A DNA stretch of 64,000 bases from Methanospirillum stamsii. Lineage in GTDB: Archaea; Halobacteriota; Methanomicrobia; Methanomicrobiales; Methanospirillaceae. A program made the translations under genes and the position numbers. The DNA lies in assembly GCF_046244385.1 (NCBI RefSeq), contig NZ_CP176366.1:3348001-3412000 (forward strand), written 5' to 3'. The stretch's first letter is position 1. Each line of letters opens with the position of its first letter. Below the pieces are notes generated by a model. That model had not been told where the DNA came from and did not search any database. It saw only the letters and a program-made list of their open reading frames with translations. This document shows positions 47,186 to 55,332 of this stretch, one piece after another.

Positions 47186-49119
47186 AATCATTACCTGATG
47201 CAGTATTAGAAAAAATAAAGTACTCACGCCATAGGTTTATTTTTGTATATGATCCAGACCAATTACTCCTCGTTGAATCGATTCAAAGGGAGATAATTTC
47301 ACTGAATTATCAATTTTTTCAATTTTTTGATCCATTTTCATTTAGACTTTGGTATGAATCAGAAATTCGCCCAAATCTCTATAATTCTGATCATTCCTTC
47401 CACTTTATTGTCAGAATAGAAATTCCCATACCTGAAATTCCGTATGATATCTTCATTCATGCAGAAACATATGAGGTAGGATTAGCTAGTATTTTCGATA
47501 AATTGTCCACTCCAGTAGTAAAAAATTTAGATGTATCATTACTTGAACAATTTTACGAATCATATCAGACATTTCTACCCCAAAAAAGACTTGGTTCTAA
47601 TGAAACAACAGAATTAATTCTTCGGCTAGTCTTTTCGATAAACATTGATGCGATTAATACAATTGAAGATCTCTTTGAAAATCTTATAAGAATTCATTAT
47701 AAACGGATATATCTTCCTTCAGATTATTCAGAATATATACTTCAAAAATTAGAGACTAAAAAATTTTCAGAAGTTGATGGCATAGACATATTTGATTATT
47801 CTTCTTTTATTGATCATTTGCAGGTTCTATGGAATCAATATCTTGATTCGGTTATTAATGGTGAAAGACCTAAAATATTTCTTGAAAAAACAGAAATATG
47901 GGTATATTTAGATTCGATGATTATTGAAGGGATAATAAGACCTGTTTCATCCCAATCGATCGAGAATCTTCCACCACGATTAAGAATCGGTGTTGCTCAT
48001 GATTCAGCTGAAACATTAGAGAACAGATTTCTTGACCTTTTACATCGGACTGTATCATTGGCAAATATTGCAAACCATTATTCTGATTGGCAAAAAATTT
48101 GCTCTATATGGGCTGACATTCTAAATTTAAGAATGAAGGTTCAAAATCAAAAACACATTGAGAAATTTAATGCTGTCCAATCAAATGTTGAAGAATTATT
48201 TCTCCATTGGATTCAAAAATCATACCCATTAATCCTTAATGCCCCATATCTTCCTGAACCAGTTATGGTTCATCATATTCTTCCATATATTAAATCAAAA
48301 CGGAAGAATGGTGACAAAATCGCTCTGATTGTAATAGATGGATTAGCATATTATGAATGGGAACTAATTCAAAAAGAAATTTTAAAAAATGATAACCCTA
48401 AAATTATTCCAGTATTCGCCCATATACCCACATTAACATCGATATCAAGAAAAAGTATTTTCTCTGGAGTTCCTCCATTTTATCTATTTGAGAATAGTGA
48501 TCATCAATCAAATTCTATAAATGATATTACACAAAGTAAAGAGAGAAATTTATGGATCAATTATTGGTCCTCATCTGAACCGAGAGGAACAAGGATTTCT
48601 CATTTCACAGGAATTCGTTTAAAAGATATTACTGATCAATCAAAAATTCAAGAGATTTATCAATCTGACATTGTTGGATTAGTAATTAATACCATTGACG
48701 AGTTCATTCATGAAGAAAATTTTTCATACACTCTTATGCCAAAGAAAATTCGTGAATGGTTAGATCAAGGATTTGTCTCTCAATTTTTTAACACCCTGCA
48801 AGATAGAGGCTTTAATATCTTTATCACATCAGATCATGGTCATATTTTAGCCCAAGGGATTGGAGATTATAATGAAGGTGAATTATTAACAGAAAATAGT
48901 AAGCGGGCTAAAATATTTAAAGACAAGGCATTCCAATCAAGAGGACTGAGTAAATTAGATGAACAAATTATTTGGCCATCATCAAATTTCAACAATTTTT
49001 TATTTCCTTTGTTAATGTCGGGAACCAGGTCATATGATAAAAAAAATCATTCCTCTCTTTGTCATGGCGGTATTTCTATTGAAGAAGTATTAGTTCCGTT
49101 TATTGAAATCCTTCGGTGA
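47182..49119 (+). CDS. pglZ: PglZ-domain phosphatase, BREX type 3
   Basis: A 645-residue protein whose C-terminal half is a PglZ/alkaline-phosphatase-superfamily domain. IALIVIDGLAYYEW (about residues 382-395) holds the metal-binding Asp, PTLTSISRKSIFSG the nucleophile-region Thr/Ser, FITSDHGHILAQG the Asp/His metal ligands, and CHGGISIEEVLVPF closes the domain. The N-terminal half is helical and family specific. PglZ is the signature of all BREX systems. It starts inside the end of the helicase gene and is followed after four bases by the last gene of the locus. Confidence 0.88.
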   Translation: MKSLPDAVLEKIKYSRHRFIFVYDPDQLLLVESIQREIISLNYQFFQFFDPFSFRLWYESEIRPNLYNSDHSFHFIVRIEIPIPEIPYDIFIHAETYEVGLASIFDKLSTPVVKNLDVSLLEQFYESYQTFLPQKRLGSNETTELILRLVFSINIDAINTIEDLFENLIRIHYKRIYLPSDYSEYILQKLETKKFSEVDGIDIFDYSSFIDHLQVLWNQYLDSVINGERPKIFLEKTEIWVYLDSMIIEGIIRPVSSQSIENLPPRLRIGVAHDSAETLENRFLDLLHRTVSLANIANHYSDWQKICSIWADILNLRMKVQNQKHIEKFNAVQSNVEELFLHWIQKSYPLILNAPYLPEPVMVHHILPYIKSKRKNGDKIALIVIDGLAYYEWELIQKEILKNDNPKIIPVFAHIPTLTSISRKSIFSGVPPFYLFENSDHQSNSINDITQSKERNLWINYWSSSEPRGTRISHFTGIRLKDITDQSKIQEIYQSDIVGLVINTIDEFIHEENFSYTLMPKKIREWLDQGFVSQFFNTLQDRGFNIFITSDHGHILAQGIGDYNEGELLTENSKRAKIFKDKAFQSRGLSKLDEQIIWPSSNFNNFLFPLLMSGTRSYDKKNHSSLCHGGISIEEVLVPFIEILR

Positions 49120-49123
49120 GAAT

Positions 49124-49837
49124 GTGAAGAAAAAACAGATTGGATATGATCGAAAAATCCCACATGATTTGATTGATCTTACAGCAGATCATTACTGCAA
49201 AACAAAGGACCTAGATCTAACCCGAAAATTTCTTCATGAGTTTCTTTCAGAAAAATATCCAAATGAGGCAGGTAGAAAAAAAATCATAACAATATTACTT
49301 CGTATATGGATTAGAGTCCCAGATGATGATAAACAATTGAGGGATTATGCATGTAATTTATTAAAAAATATCCGAACTAAAGACCGTATATGGCTTCATT
49401 ATGGACTGTTAATTCTTGCTTATCCCTTTGTATGTGATATAGTGAGAATTCTCTCAACCAAATTAGGGTTTTATGACGAAGTAAGTTCACCGATGATATA
49501 TAATGAATTAAAAAACACATGGGGTGAACGTTCTTGTGTTCAAAAACAAACTTGTCTTGTTCCATTGACATTATTCGAATGGAATCTCTTACAGAGAAAA
49601 AAATACAAGTACTCGAAAGAAAATCTGCTATCCAGCAATAATAGGGAACTCCAATTGTGGCTATTAGCAACTCTTATCAAAGCAAATAGTAATCCTGTAG
49701 AAATTTCTAAGATTATTGATTTACTGATAGCATTTCCTTTCTCTTTCTCCATCACGATGGATGACATTGCCCGGAGTGAATTTTTTACAACTCATTCATC
49801 AGGATCGGGTAGGATTGTTGTTTCATTCAAAAGCTAA
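49124..49837 (+). CDS. Last gene of the BREX locus, BrxA-position protein
   Basis: 237 residues from GTG 49124, chosen because GGTGAG lies four bases upstream; an upstream TTG at 49103 would overlap pglZ. The protein is helical and basic at the N-terminus (KKKQIGYDRKIPHD), with LHYGLLILAYPFVCDIV and NELKNTWGERSCVQ in the middle. Size, helical nature and position after PglZ match BrxA (DUF1819-like), which ends many BREX type 3 operons; family members bind DNA. I see no decisive motif, so an unrelated BREX-associated protein is possible. Confidence 0.6.
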   Translation: MKKKQIGYDRKIPHDLIDLTADHYCKTKDLDLTRKFLHEFLSEKYPNEAGRKKIITILLRIWIRVPDDDKQLRDYACNLLKNIRTKDRIWLHYGLLILAYPFVCDIVRILSTKLGFYDEVSSPMIYNELKNTWGERSCVQKQTCLVPLTLFEWNLLQRKKYKYSKENLLSSNNRELQLWLLATLIKANSNPVEISKIIDLLIAFPFSFSITMDDIARSEFFTTHSSGSGRIVVSFKS

Positions 49838-49846
49838 GTAAAAATA

Positions 49847-50185
49847 TCACATCAATTTTACCCCAAACACCGCCCCTTTCTTCTCCTTCCCCTCCAGTAC
49901 CTGCTTCACCCTCCGGCCCGGAGCAACATACAACCGCTCCTGGATCACCATCTTCACTCCCTTTCCACTCCCGGACAGGCTCATCATCCCGACTGTTCCC
50001 CCATCCAGGTCCCGGATCACCTCATCCCCTAACCGGAGAAGAACCAGGATCTCCCAGGATCTCCTCACCTGATACGTTCCCATACCATCCAAGTATCTCA
50101 CAATATTCTCCCCTTCAATCCGAAACCGGCCGACCTTCTCCAGGGAACGGGACGAACGCTCACGAAAAACCGCAAACTTTCCCAC
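49847..50185 (-). CDS. Hypothetical basic beta-rich protein
   Basis: 112 residues from a GTG preceded by GGAGGTGTG, which supports a real gene. No known family; predicted strands dominate (GRFRIEGENIVRYLDG, KMVIQERLYVAPGRRVKQV). It converges with the BREX operon, ending only ten bases from its last gene. GC content is much higher than in the BREX genes, and it lies with the gene at 50219 and two decayed cysteine-rich copies, so it may belong to a former mobile or viral segment. Confidence 0.5.
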   Translation of the reverse strand: MGKFAVFRERSSRSLEKVGRFRIEGENIVRYLDGMGTYQVRRSWEILVLLRLGDEVIRDLDGGTVGMMSLSGSGKGVKMVIQERLYVAPGRRVKQVLEGKEKKGAVFGVKLM

Positions 50186-50218
50186 AACACACCTCCGGAG
50201 GAGAAGAACCCCTTCCGG

Positions 50219-50536
50219 TCAGGCCATTACAGCCTCCGGTCTGAATAAACCCGGAAATTTCTTTTCTCTCCTCTTCTGCAGGATCTTCTCACGGTTCCGA
50301 TGATAATATGCCCGTGATTTCTTCCGGTGTCGGAAGACCTGGTATTCATTCCGGACCAGCCGGAGGGCATCAGCAAGCTGCACAGGCCTCCTCCAGCGGA
50401 CAGACCCTCTGTATGCCATCCTCCTCACCCGGGAGTACCGGTCACAGGCCAGACAGTTCATCTGCCAGCGGCGGAGCGGGCATTGTTCAAGGGTATGGGG
50501 ACAATAAATACTCCGGAAGACAAAAGAACGGTCCAC
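50219..50536 (-). CDS. Small basic cysteine-containing protein
   Basis: 105 residues, strongly basic. A possible zinc site uses CPHTLEQCPLRRW and NCLACDRYSR. The C-terminus KSRAYYHRNREKILQKRREK resembles the tail of small phage or plasmid zinc-finger/HNH-associated proteins. Homologous but broken DNA exists at 51805-51900 (there the cysteines are lost). The start codon is uncertain (GTG 50536 has no clear ribosome site). It could be the still-open last part of a longer decayed gene. Confidence 0.4.
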   Translation of the reverse strand: MDRSFVFRSIYCPHTLEQCPLRRWQMNCLACDRYSRVRRMAYRGSVRWRRPVQLADALRLVRNEYQVFRHRKKSRAYYHRNREKILQKRREKKFPGLFRPEAVMA

Positions 50537-50960
50537 GGCCAGGGGAGTGATCAGATTCTCACCTATGACTCGCAGAGCTGGGAATAGCAGGTCTCACACA
50601 TCCTGAAATTATCACCCGGATCCTGCCAGGCAATCGCATCTCCATGACAGATATCACCGCTGTTTAGCCCCGGCCCATCTCTCCAGCCGGGTGAGATCAA
50701 TAATGCCGGGAATGGTCCAAAGCTGGCTGGACTGCATCGTCAACTCCGATGGTAACAGACCTTTCAGAGCGTAACAGGTTGGGTCTTCCCCTTCGTTCGT
50801 TCCGGGTAATAGGCCTACTTATTCCCGCAGATAATACACGATTTCTTGTCAGGCCAGCCATCCACCGATATGAATTCTTCCGGGTTGATACCCGGATCGT
50901 AACCCTTCCCAAATGAGCGGAGTCACCCTTACTCTGGTGGGTGGTTGCAGCAGCCGGCGG
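50452..50960 (-). repeat. Degenerate cysteine-rich locus, copy A
   Basis: About 500 bases that align, with small differences, to 51805-52320 in the same orientation. On the minus strand the conserved pieces are INPEEFISVDGWPDKKSCI with ICGNK, then SSQLWTIPGIIDLTRLERW, then DICHGDAIAWQD and MCETCYSQLCES. They lie in three frames with several stops, so this is a decayed zinc-ribbon-like gene or a set of tiny overlapping genes. See copy B. Confidence 0.65.
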
Positions 50961-51211
50961 CAGAATCCCGCTAACATTCATGGGCTATAGCGTGCAGGAT
51001 TAGGGTATCGGCCGCTAAAATTTCTTAATGGTATGCCAGACAGATGAGATTGAACGATGTCATAATCGAGGGATAGAAAAGAAATATTAATTCTACTCCT
51101 TTTCCATGTATTAGTAATGGAAGCTGAACTGGACCCACGGGAGAATATCGGTAAGCCATACGAGCGGGGTATGTGACCGTATGGTGGGGGAGTTGGGCGG
51201 GGTGGCCTCAT

Positions 51212-51278
51212 TTCTTTTGTAGTTACGAAAGAAGAATTTGATGAGAAAATGCGTAGACTCAAATCTATTAAATGGTAA
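51212..51278 (+). pseudogene. Antitoxin remnant before the PIN gene
   Basis: An open tail ending SFVVTKEEFDEKMRRLKSIK-Trp and TAA overlaps the PIN toxin start (ATGGTAA). The helical acidic/basic end fits an antitoxin C-terminus; the 5' part is not recognisable. Confidence 0.4.
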
Positions 51279-51730
51279 AGTCTGCTTTTCTAGATACCTG
51301 TATCTTTTTTGAATGTGCTTTGAATTCAAAAAATAAAACCATATTGAATCACGCAGCGAATATTAATTTTCCCCTTGTAACATCGATAACCGTAATGGGA
51401 GAAGCTATTGATCAGATGAGAAAACAATCTGATCGCTCTCGTCTAATATCATCACTGGTCCGTTCTTTTGATGAATGGAATATCACCTCTTTGTACCCTG
51501 ATCCCGCAGTTGTAGAGATTTGTTATCGGCTCGCAACAGAAGGGGTGGATTAACGGGTAGAGAACACGGATCGGGTTCATCTGATATACGCTCTTGCATA
51601 TGGATGCGATTTGTTTATCACTTCAGATAAGAATCGGATAAAATATCGGGTTCCCAAAAATCTGGAAGATGCAGGATTTGTGAAACCGAACACTATCACC
51701 CTTGAAGAATTCAAAGAACATCTGAACTAA
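51272..51730 (+). pseudogene. PIN-domain (VapC-like) toxin with one in-frame TAA
   Basis: A PIN-type ribonuclease frame of 152 codons, stopped at 51551-51553 by TAA. The first part has AFLDTCIFFE (first acidic residue) and VMGEAID; beyond the stop the same frame continues as RVENTDRVHLIYALAYGCD, LFITSDKN and EEFKEHLN, then ends at 51730. All four acidic PIN positions are present across the join. The break comes from a single codon, so this is a recent loss. It sits between two decayed copies of the cysteine-rich locus. Confidence 0.75.
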
Positions 51731-51804
51731 TTTCTTATTTGGAAGATTGCAGAGCATCGTGACTCAGTATGCACGTCTTCACATCCGGGAGTATTCGATT
51801 CAAA

Positions 51805-52320
51805 CCAGGGTAGTTCATCTGCCATTGGTGAAGCGAGCTTAGCCCGAGAGTATGGGGCAATAGAGACTCCGGAAGACGGGTGACCGGTCCAGAGCCAGGG
51901 GAGTAATAACGTTCTCACCTCTGACTCACATAGCTGGGAATAGCAGGTCTCACACATCCCGAAGTGATCACCCGAATCCTGCCAGGCGATCGCATCTCCA
52001 TCACAGATATCACCGCGAGTTAAGAACCGGTCCATCTCTCCAGTCGGGTGAGATCAATAATGCCGGGAATGGTCCAAAGCTGGCTGGATTTAATCGTCAA
52101 TTCCGGTGGAAAAAAACCTTACAGAGCGTAACAGGTTGGGTCTTCCCTTTCGTTCGTTCCGGATAATGGGTCGGCCTTCTCCCGCAGACGATACACGTTT
52201 TCTTGTCAGGCCAGCCATCCACCGGTCTGAATTCTTCCGGGTTGATCGCCCGGATCGAAACCTTCCCCGGATGAACTGAGTCTCCCTTCTACAGGCGGAT
52301 GGTTGCATCAACCAGCGACA
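51805..52320 (-). repeat. Degenerate cysteine-rich locus, copy B
   Basis: Second copy of 50452-50960. On the minus strand it still reads INPEEFRPVDGWPDKKTCI, VCGRRPTHYPERTKGK and TQPVTLC in one frame, SSQLWTIPGIIDLTRLERW in a second, and RGDICDGDAIAWQD with MCETCYSQL in a third. The two frame changes fall at the same places in both copies, so the duplication followed the decay, or the pieces are separate short overlapping genes. Confidence 0.65.
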
Positions 52321-52558
52321 AAACCTCGCTGTCATTCGGTGCCTGCTCAATAATTAGGAAGAGAAACGGTGGAAGAGTGGCAATTTGGAAAGGTCTCCTG
52401 AAACTCCGGGTCATGAATAAGTTTTACAGACCTGGCCTATTATCTAAATTCGCACAACACTTTCTAACAAGAATTTAATCACGAAAAAAATAGAGTAAAC
52501 AACGAATTTGCGACTCAAAAGTTTTTCATGAAGTCCGCACATACTCTCAAATACATCG
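52321..52558. other. Gap before hicB, nothing recognised
   Basis: AT-rich; presumably contains the hicB promoter. Confidence 0.4.
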
Positions 52559-52813
52559 ATGAATCAGATTCAATATCGGATACTCCTTAGGAGAGAACCG
52601 GAAGGGGGATTCACGGTAACTGTCCCACTCCTTCCAGGCTGTGTAACATGGGGAGATACTCTTGATGAGGCTATAGGAAATGCCAAAGAGGCTATTGAGT
52701 TATATCTTGAAAGCCTAACCGCTCATGGGGAGGAAATACCATCTGAAAGAAATGTCCTTGAATATCTATTAACAATCTCTGAAAATGAGCAAATTGCCAC
52801 GTCTCACCCCTAA
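52559..52813 (+). CDS. hicB: HicB-family antitoxin
   Basis: An 84-residue protein with the HicB-like RNase-H fold sequence: EGGFTVTVPLLPGCVTWGDT followed by LDEAIGNAKEAIELYLESL. It lacks the C-terminal DNA-binding domain of long HicB, like many archaeal HicB proteins. In a working pair it would neutralise the HicA mRNA interferase. The toxin gene overlaps its 3' end but is decayed, leaving a lone antitoxin. Confidence 0.82.
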   Translation: MNQIQYRILLRREPEGGFTVTVPLLPGCVTWGDTLDEAIGNAKEAIELYLESLTAHGEEIPSERNVLEYLLTISENEQIATSHP

Positions 52814-53003
52814 ACAAATCATCAGCATTTCTATCATGCAGGAATCAGGTTAGACCGGTCTAAAGGGGAGTCACCACATATTTATTCATCATGATTCCGG
52901 CCGCATGGTCATTGTTGCAGTTCACCCTTGACGTGAGATCCCGAAAGGAACCCTTTTAGAAATCCTAAAGCAGGCTGGAATCTCAAGAGAAGATCTTGAA
53001 TAA
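52785..53003 (+). pseudogene. hicA: HicA toxin, decayed
   Basis: Begins MSKLPRLTPKQII like HicA, overlapping hicB. A stretch RLDRSKG is readable only one frame over; then GSHHIFIHHDSGRMVIVAVH returns to the original frame, a TGA interrupts, and REIPKGTLLEILKQAGISRE ends at 53003. So two compensating one-base changes and two in-frame stops (TAG and TGA). The catalytic His region (GSHHIF) survives in sequence but cannot be made. Confidence 0.75.
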
Positions 53004-53114
53004 TAATCCGACAGAATCAATAATAGTAACAAAAGAATTCTTTGTCCAATATACTCTTACTACGGACCAATAGAAAAATGGAGAGCATTTATATTTTCTA
53101 TCTCTACAATCAGG

Positions 53115-53327
53115 TCATATCGTTATAGATTTTTCGTTTTGTGATTTAATAATTAAATTTATCGCCCATTCTACGGTTTCTCTGATATCATTATCCGGAT
53201 GCTCTTTTGGATGAGAATTTTTTTCAATAACAGAAATATCTCAGCTATTGGCGAGAACATTCAATATTCCAACTAATTCCTGGGCACTTTCAGAATGGAT
53301 GTGAGGCATGAGTTCATGTACTGGCAT
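53115..53327 (-). pseudogene. Small gene with one internal TGA
   Basis: 71 codons: MPVHELMPHIHSESAQELVG then LNVLANS, a TGA, DISVIEKNSHPKEHPDND and a helical end. Protein-like on both sides of the stop. Family not recognised; possibly an antitoxin or accessory protein. Confidence 0.4.
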
Positions 53328-53945
53328 AGGATTCATCCTTGTTAATGAGGAAAAATACCTCATCAAAGACCTCATCATCCGGATGATTGAAAAGAGGAAT
53401 AATAGAGCATTAGACGAGTATGTTTAATGCACTGACGAACATATTAGAGTTCAGGTCAATTTCGGGCTTTTATTCCCGGAAGGAATCAACCGTACTGGAA
53501 AAGACCGTAATAACGGGCGCAATCACAAAGTCCGAGTATTCTCTTATTGTTCAATACCTTGCAAAAATAACTACACGGTATCATTTTTCGAAGGCCCGGT
53601 AGCTTAAACTCGGTTCCACCTAACTCGGATGGAGAAAGAATAAGCTGATTGAGATAGAATGTCAGGATCTCACGAAGGGAGATCAATACATGGCCATCAA
53701 TCTCCTGAGCAAGGCCTCAAACCAGAAAGGTCGGGATTTTTCCAAGAATACGAAACACGATTGCATTGTCATTTTAAAACGGTTACTCATCTGGATGAAG
53801 AAAAATACTTCGGAGATGCACTTCCTGACATGATAGAAACGATTACTCATATTAATGAAATATCACAAAAAATACGATAAATCTTATCCAACTTTTACTG
53901 AAAACTGATAGAGACTATATGATACATTGGGGATAATAAATTATT
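53328..53945. other. Decayed coding DNA
   Basis: Several protein-like stretches appear on the + strand without a complete gene, for example EEKYLIKDLIIRMIEKRNN ending at a TAA near 53425 and, in the same frame, VNFGLLFPEGINRTGKDRNN to a stop at 53607. A 73-codon frame at 53659-53880 is doubtful. I cannot name the families. Confidence 0.35.
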
Positions 53946-54227
53946 ATGACCGTCACCGTATCCCTGAGCGAATCAGATTACAAGCTTGTTCAAATACTGA
54001 AAGCTCGTGACGATGCATCATCTGATAGTGAAGTCCTTCATAAATGCCTAATAAGTGCTATCGACCCGACAGAAGCGGAAATCATCGCTGAACTCATGGA
54101 ACAAGCGAACGAACTGGAAGAACCTATTGATGAAAGGACTATGGAAGGGATTCGCAGGGGACTCGAAGATATGAAACATGGAAGATACCGTTCTCTGGAT
54201 GTAATTTCCAAAGAAATGGGGATCTGA
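53946..54227 (+). CDS. Antitoxin of a RelE/ParE-type pair
   Basis: A 93-residue acidic protein. The N-terminus TVTVSLSESDYKLVQ is a short strand and helix as in ribbon-helix-helix regulators; the C-terminal helix (AELMEQANELEEPIDERTM) should wrap the toxin. It ends exactly where the toxin gene begins. It presumably binds DNA upstream of 53946 to repress its own operon. Confidence 0.65.
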   Translation: MTVTVSLSESDYKLVQILKARDDASSDSEVLHKCLISAIDPTEAEIIAELMEQANELEEPIDERTMEGIRRGLEDMKHGRYRSLDVISKEMGI

Positions 54228-54497
54228 TTGCATTACCGCGTCTTTTTTTCCGATGAAGCGGAATTAAATCTAAAACGGCTTCAGCGGGATGTAGCCATCA
54301 GAATTCGAGATAAAATAAAGTGGCTTGAAAAGGTAAACAATCCCAGAAAATATCTCCGGAAAGTTGAAGGAATACCAGACGTTCCGACATATCGATACCG
54401 GATCGGAGACTATCGAGCGTTTCTTACTTTCGAAGATGACAAACTCATCATCATCGTTATCGAAATCGGCAAGCGGGAAAATATTTACTCTAAATAA
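54228..54497 (+). CDS. RelE/ParE-family toxin
   Basis: An 89-residue basic protein beginning with TTG directly after the antitoxin stop. YRVFFSDEAELNLKRLQRDV, the GIPDVPTYRYRIGDYRAFLTF core and IVIEIGKRENIY are the RelE/ParE superfamily pattern (beta-sheet with conserved Arg and the closing GKRENIY motif). Whether it cuts ribosome-bound mRNA or poisons gyrase is not decided by sequence. The only toxin gene in this cluster without visible damage. Confidence 0.82.
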   Translation: MHYRVFFSDEAELNLKRLQRDVAIRIRDKIKWLEKVNNPRKYLRKVEGIPDVPTYRYRIGDYRAFLTFEDDKLIIIVIEIGKRENIYSK

Positions 54498-54629
54498 TTT
54501 TGTTTTTTGAACAATAATTTCTTGGCCCTTACAAAGATAGGACTAAGGGCAGGGAAGAAAAACCATGTCCGCAAAGTCTCTTACTGAATAGAGGAAGGAT
54601 AAAGAGCAGTTTCTATTCCTTATATATTA

Positions 54630-54848
54630 ATGGATTATATGAGACTATTGCAGCAGGTACATGCAGTATATCAACAAAATGTTGCGGCGTTAAACCTGGC
54701 TGATATTATCACGAGACTACTCGGGGGAGCGACGACTGGTATCATACCATACCGAATCAACCAGGTCACAAGTTGAGGCACTACTCTCAACAACAAAGTC
54801 TTTGATTTTCCAACCGGTACCACCAAAAAGCATACACAACAAAAATGA
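54630..54848 (+). pseudogene. Small gene with internal TGA, coupled to the next one
   Basis: Begins ATG at 54630 after CTTATATATTA, reads LLQQVHAVYQQNVAALNLAD for 48 codons, meets a TGA at 54774, then continues GTTLNNKVFDFPTGTTKKHT to a stop overlapping the next ATG (ATGA). May instead be a genuine 48-residue gene. Function unknown. Confidence 0.35.
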
Positions 54849-55006
54849 TCCCCTACCACTCAAACGACCCATATACTCTTGAAGGTGAAACTATGAGCCG
54901 CGAACTGAAAAACCTCACCAATTTTCTCCGAGACGGCAAGAACGAGAAAACGTTGACCGTCAAGTACACAACCGGGAACAAAGTAGGATTTCCGATTCCG
55001 GCATAA
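54845..55006 (+). CDS. 53-residue hypothetical protein
   Basis: Starts in an ATGA overlap with the preceding frame. It reads SRELKNLTNFLRDGKNEKTL near the middle and ends KVGFPIPA. Codon use (GAC, GGC, AAG, AAC) is GC-richer than its surroundings, which supports coding, but the family is unknown. Confidence 0.4.
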   Translation: MIPYHSNDPYTLEGETMSRELKNLTNFLRDGKNEKTLTVKYTTGNKVGFPIPA

Positions 55007-55158
55007 ATCATGAGATCGATTTAATAAACGGCTCACAATCATCTTTTGTGGGCTAAGTGGTATGATTATGTAGTTACTAATGATCTGAATAATAACCGGA
55101 TAAGAAATTAGTTAAATTTTCTACGAAAACAAGAACGGACTTTGATTGTCCCTTATAG

Positions 55159-55231
55159 TGCTGATATGGGGATTTGAACCCCAGTCGCAGGAGTGAGAGT
55201 CCTGCATGATTGACCCCTACACTATATCAGC
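55159..55231 (-). tRNA. tRNA-Glu (CTC)
   Basis: On the minus strand a 73-base cloverleaf: acceptor GCTGATA paired with TATCAGC and discriminator A; anticodon stem CAGGA/TCCTG around loop CTCTCAC, anticodon CTC; T arm CTGGGG TTCAAAT CCCCA. CCA is not encoded. It marks the right edge of the accessory block. Confidence 0.93.
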
Positions 55232-55332
55232 CGTGCCTCTAAATGTTAGCACTTTACTCATATAAACAAACCGGTTTTTTTCAATTCGATCCCAAGGATA
55301 TATCTCTCACAGAGAGGAACTTATTAGGATAC

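Noticed and set aside
50697..50981. 94-codon minus-strand open frame
   Set aside because: The conserved cysteine-rich pieces shared by the two copies lie in other frames, so this one is a shadow.
53659..53880. 73-codon open frame
   Set aside because: An alternative frame over the same DNA looks equally protein-like and neither has a start with a ribosome site; kept only as part of a decayed stretch.
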